DNA of 64,000 nucleotides from Streptomyces puniciscabiei. GTDB lineage: Bacteria; Actinomycetota; Actinomycetes; Streptomycetales; Streptomycetaceae. The stretch lies in the NCBI RefSeq assembly GCF_006715785.1, contig NZ_VFNX01000001.1, forward strand, positions 4,134,001 through 4,198,000, given 5' to 3'. Positions 62,732 to 64,000 of the stretch are shown here, one piece after another (the stretch's first letter is position 1; each line of letters starts with the position of its first letter). A model generated the notes under the pieces. That model saw nothing but the letters and a program-made list of their open reading frames with translations, had not been told where the DNA came from and did not search any database. Both the position numbers and the translations under genes were made by a program.

Positions 62732-63515
62732 CCGCAAGGCCAGGTGGGCCGTGTGGGCGGTGTTCCTCGTCCTGTTCGTGCCGCTGTTCGCGCTGCCCCT
62801 CCTCGTCGTCCTCGGCGCCTCCCTCGCCACCCACTGGTCCGGTGTCCTGCCCTCGGGGACGACCTTCGCCAACTACCGGGCGGCGAGCCGGGGCGAGGCC
62901 CTCCAGGCGCTCACCACCAGCCTGCTGACGGCCACCGCCGCGAGCCTGCTCGCACTGGTCGTCGGCACCTGGGCCGCGCTGGCCGGGGCGGCCCTGGAGA
63001 AGCGGTACCGCAGGCTCATGGACGCCCTGTTCGTGCTGCCGGTCGCCGTGCCGTCGGTCGTGGTCGGACTGTCGGTCCTGGTGGCCTTCTCCCAGCCGCC
63101 GATGCTGCTCAACGGCACCCGGTGGATCGTGATCCTCGCGCACACCGTGCTCGTCACCGCCTTCGCCCACCAGTCGGTGTCGGCGGCCCTCACCCGCCTC
63201 GACCCCGCCTGGGAACAGGCCGCCGCCTCCCTCGGCGCCCGCCCCGCCCACGTCCTGTGGCGGGTCCGCCTTCCCCTCCTGCTGCCCTCGCTCACCGCCG
63301 CCGCCGGCCTCTGCTTCGCCCTGTCCATGGGCGAGCTGAGCGCCACGATGATGCTCTATCCGCCCGACTGGACCCCGCTGCCCGTCCTCGTCTACGCGGC
63401 CACCGACCGCGGTGCCCTGTTCACCGGCTCCGCCGTCGCCATCGTGCTGATGGCCGCGACCCTGCTCGTCCTGTTCGCCGTCTCCCGGGTCCGCACCCGG
63501 GCGTCGTACCGCTGA
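62718..63515 (+). CDS. ABC transporter permease, aminophosphonate uptake (second)
   Basis: 265-aa membrane protein with six helices. EAA loop is WEQAAASLGARPAHVLWRVRLPLLLPSL; LPVAVPSVVVGLSVLVAF is typical of the phosphonate/iron/thiosulfate permease group. Starts with GTG 62718 inside the preceding gene. Confidence 0.9.
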   Translation: MLVHSRKARWAVWAVFLVLFVPLFALPLLVVLGASLATHWSGVLPSGTTFANYRAASRGEALQALTTSLLTATAASLLALVVGTWAALAGAALEKRYRRLMDALFVLPVAVPSVVVGLSVLVAFSQPPMLLNGTRWIVILAHTVLVTAFAHQSVSAALTRLDPAWEQAAASLGARPAHVLWRVRLPLLLPSLTAAAGLCFALSMGELSATMMLYPPDWTPLPVLVYAATDRGALFTGSAVAIVLMAATLLVLFAVSRVRTRASYR

Positions 63516-63561
63516 ACCCACTCCCCGAAATCCCGTCACCATGCCAGGAGTTCGCCTCGCC

Positions 63562-64000
63562 ATGCCCCGAAACCGCCTCACGCCCGCCATAGCCCTCGCC
63601 CTGCTCGCCACGCCCGTGCTGTCCGCCTGCGGCGGCTCCTCCGCGGCCTCCGACGCCAAGGTCGTCACCGTCTACAGCGCCGACGGCCTCAAGGGCGAGA
63701 ACGGCGACGGCTGGTACGACAAGGTCTTCGCCGACTTCACCCAGCAGACCGGTATCAAGGTCAAGTACGTCGAGGGCGGCTCCGGCGAGATGGTGCAGCG
63801 CGCCCTCCGCGAGAAGAGCAACCCGCAGGCCGACGTGCTGGTCACCCTCCCGCCGTTCATCCAGCAGGCCGACGGCAAGGGCCTGCTGCAGAAGTACCGG
63901 CCGAAGGACGCGGACCAGGTCGGGGGCGCCGGCAAGGCCGCCGACGGCACCTGGACGTCCGTCGTGAACAACTACTTCGGGTTCGTCTACAACAAGAAGG
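63562..64000 (+). CDS. aminophosphonate-binding lipoprotein (partial, 3' end outside window)
   Basis: 146 visible residues of an extracytoplasmic solute-binding protein. Lipobox LSACGG follows a signal peptide; the mature start VVTVYSADGLKGENGDGWYDKVFADFTQQTGIKVKYVEGGSGEMVQRALREKSNPQADVLVTLPPFIQQA is typical of 2-aminoethylphosphonate-type ABC binding proteins. The ligand is inferred from the operon. ATG 63562 has AGGAG upstream; ATG 63541 is less likely. Confidence 0.88.
   Translation, partial: MPRNRLTPAIALALLATPVLSACGGSSAASDAKVVTVYSADGLKGENGDGWYDKVFADFTQQTGIKVKYVEGGSGEMVQRALREKSNPQADVLVTLPPFIQQADGKGLLQKYRPKDADQVGGAGKAADGTWTSVVNNYFGFVYNKK

Overview
The window is chromosomal DNA of a Streptomyces or very close relative. 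It is high GC with strong third-position GC bias, and it carries the genus-typical order pncB–clpS–DUF2017–JAMM protease–cysO–cysM, then the N-acetylglucosamine PTS genes nagE2/nagE1/nagF with DasR (dre) operators, then rph, an ABC-2 exporter and a very long class A penicillin-binding protein. Genus-typical extras include a WhiJ-type helix-turn-helix/DUF397 module, a class E sortase with an LAxTG substrate, and short intergenic Streptomyces-type repeats. Gene names given below rest on sequence motifs and recalled synteny with S. coelicolor; no database search was run.

Layout. 1–2.8 kb: NAD salvage (pncA partial, pncB) divergent from clpS–DUF2017. 3.1–6.6 kb: amino-acid permease, then cysteine synthesis by the sulfur-carrier route (JAMM protease, a cysteine-type leader peptide, cysO, cysM). 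6.9–11.1 kb: secreted sedolisin protease, lipoprotein, membrane-anchored PemK-like protein, metallo-beta-lactamase-fold hydrolase. 11.2–15.2 kb: GlcNAc PTS genes and RNase PH. 15.3–25.4 kb: envelope genes (lipoprotein, DUF1707, three-gene ABC exporter, PBP), an SMR exporter behind a candidate guanidine-III riboswitch, GroES-like protein, DUF3618, Bcp peroxiredoxin, tRNA-Leu(UAG). 25.4–33 kb: RdgB, SGNH hydrolase, DUF445, MFS symporter, Hsp20, DUF2267 and small proteins.

33.2–43.0 kb is an accessory region bounded by two copies of a 22-bp direct repeat (33238–33259 and 43021–43042). It holds DUF6879, a serine hydrolase, a WhiJ-type regulator module with a divergent HATPase, a decayed HAD hydrolase, and a co-oriented pair with AT-richer codon use: a PLD–SF2 helicase protein and a DUF262–HNH protein. 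This pair is the best candidate for an undescribed (probably anti-phage) system.

43.2–64 kb: TPR/SEC-C protein, GH30 galactanase, class E sortase, MFS/HxlR pair, serine hydrolase, YidC paralogue, FAH hydrolase, F420-type oxidoreductase, Gfo/Idh dehydrogenase divergent from a ROK regulator across a palindrome, VOC protein, two secreted proteins, and finally an aminophosphonate catabolic/uptake operon (GntR, FAD oxidase, phosphonatase-like HAD, ABC ATPase, two permeases, binding protein) that runs off the right edge.
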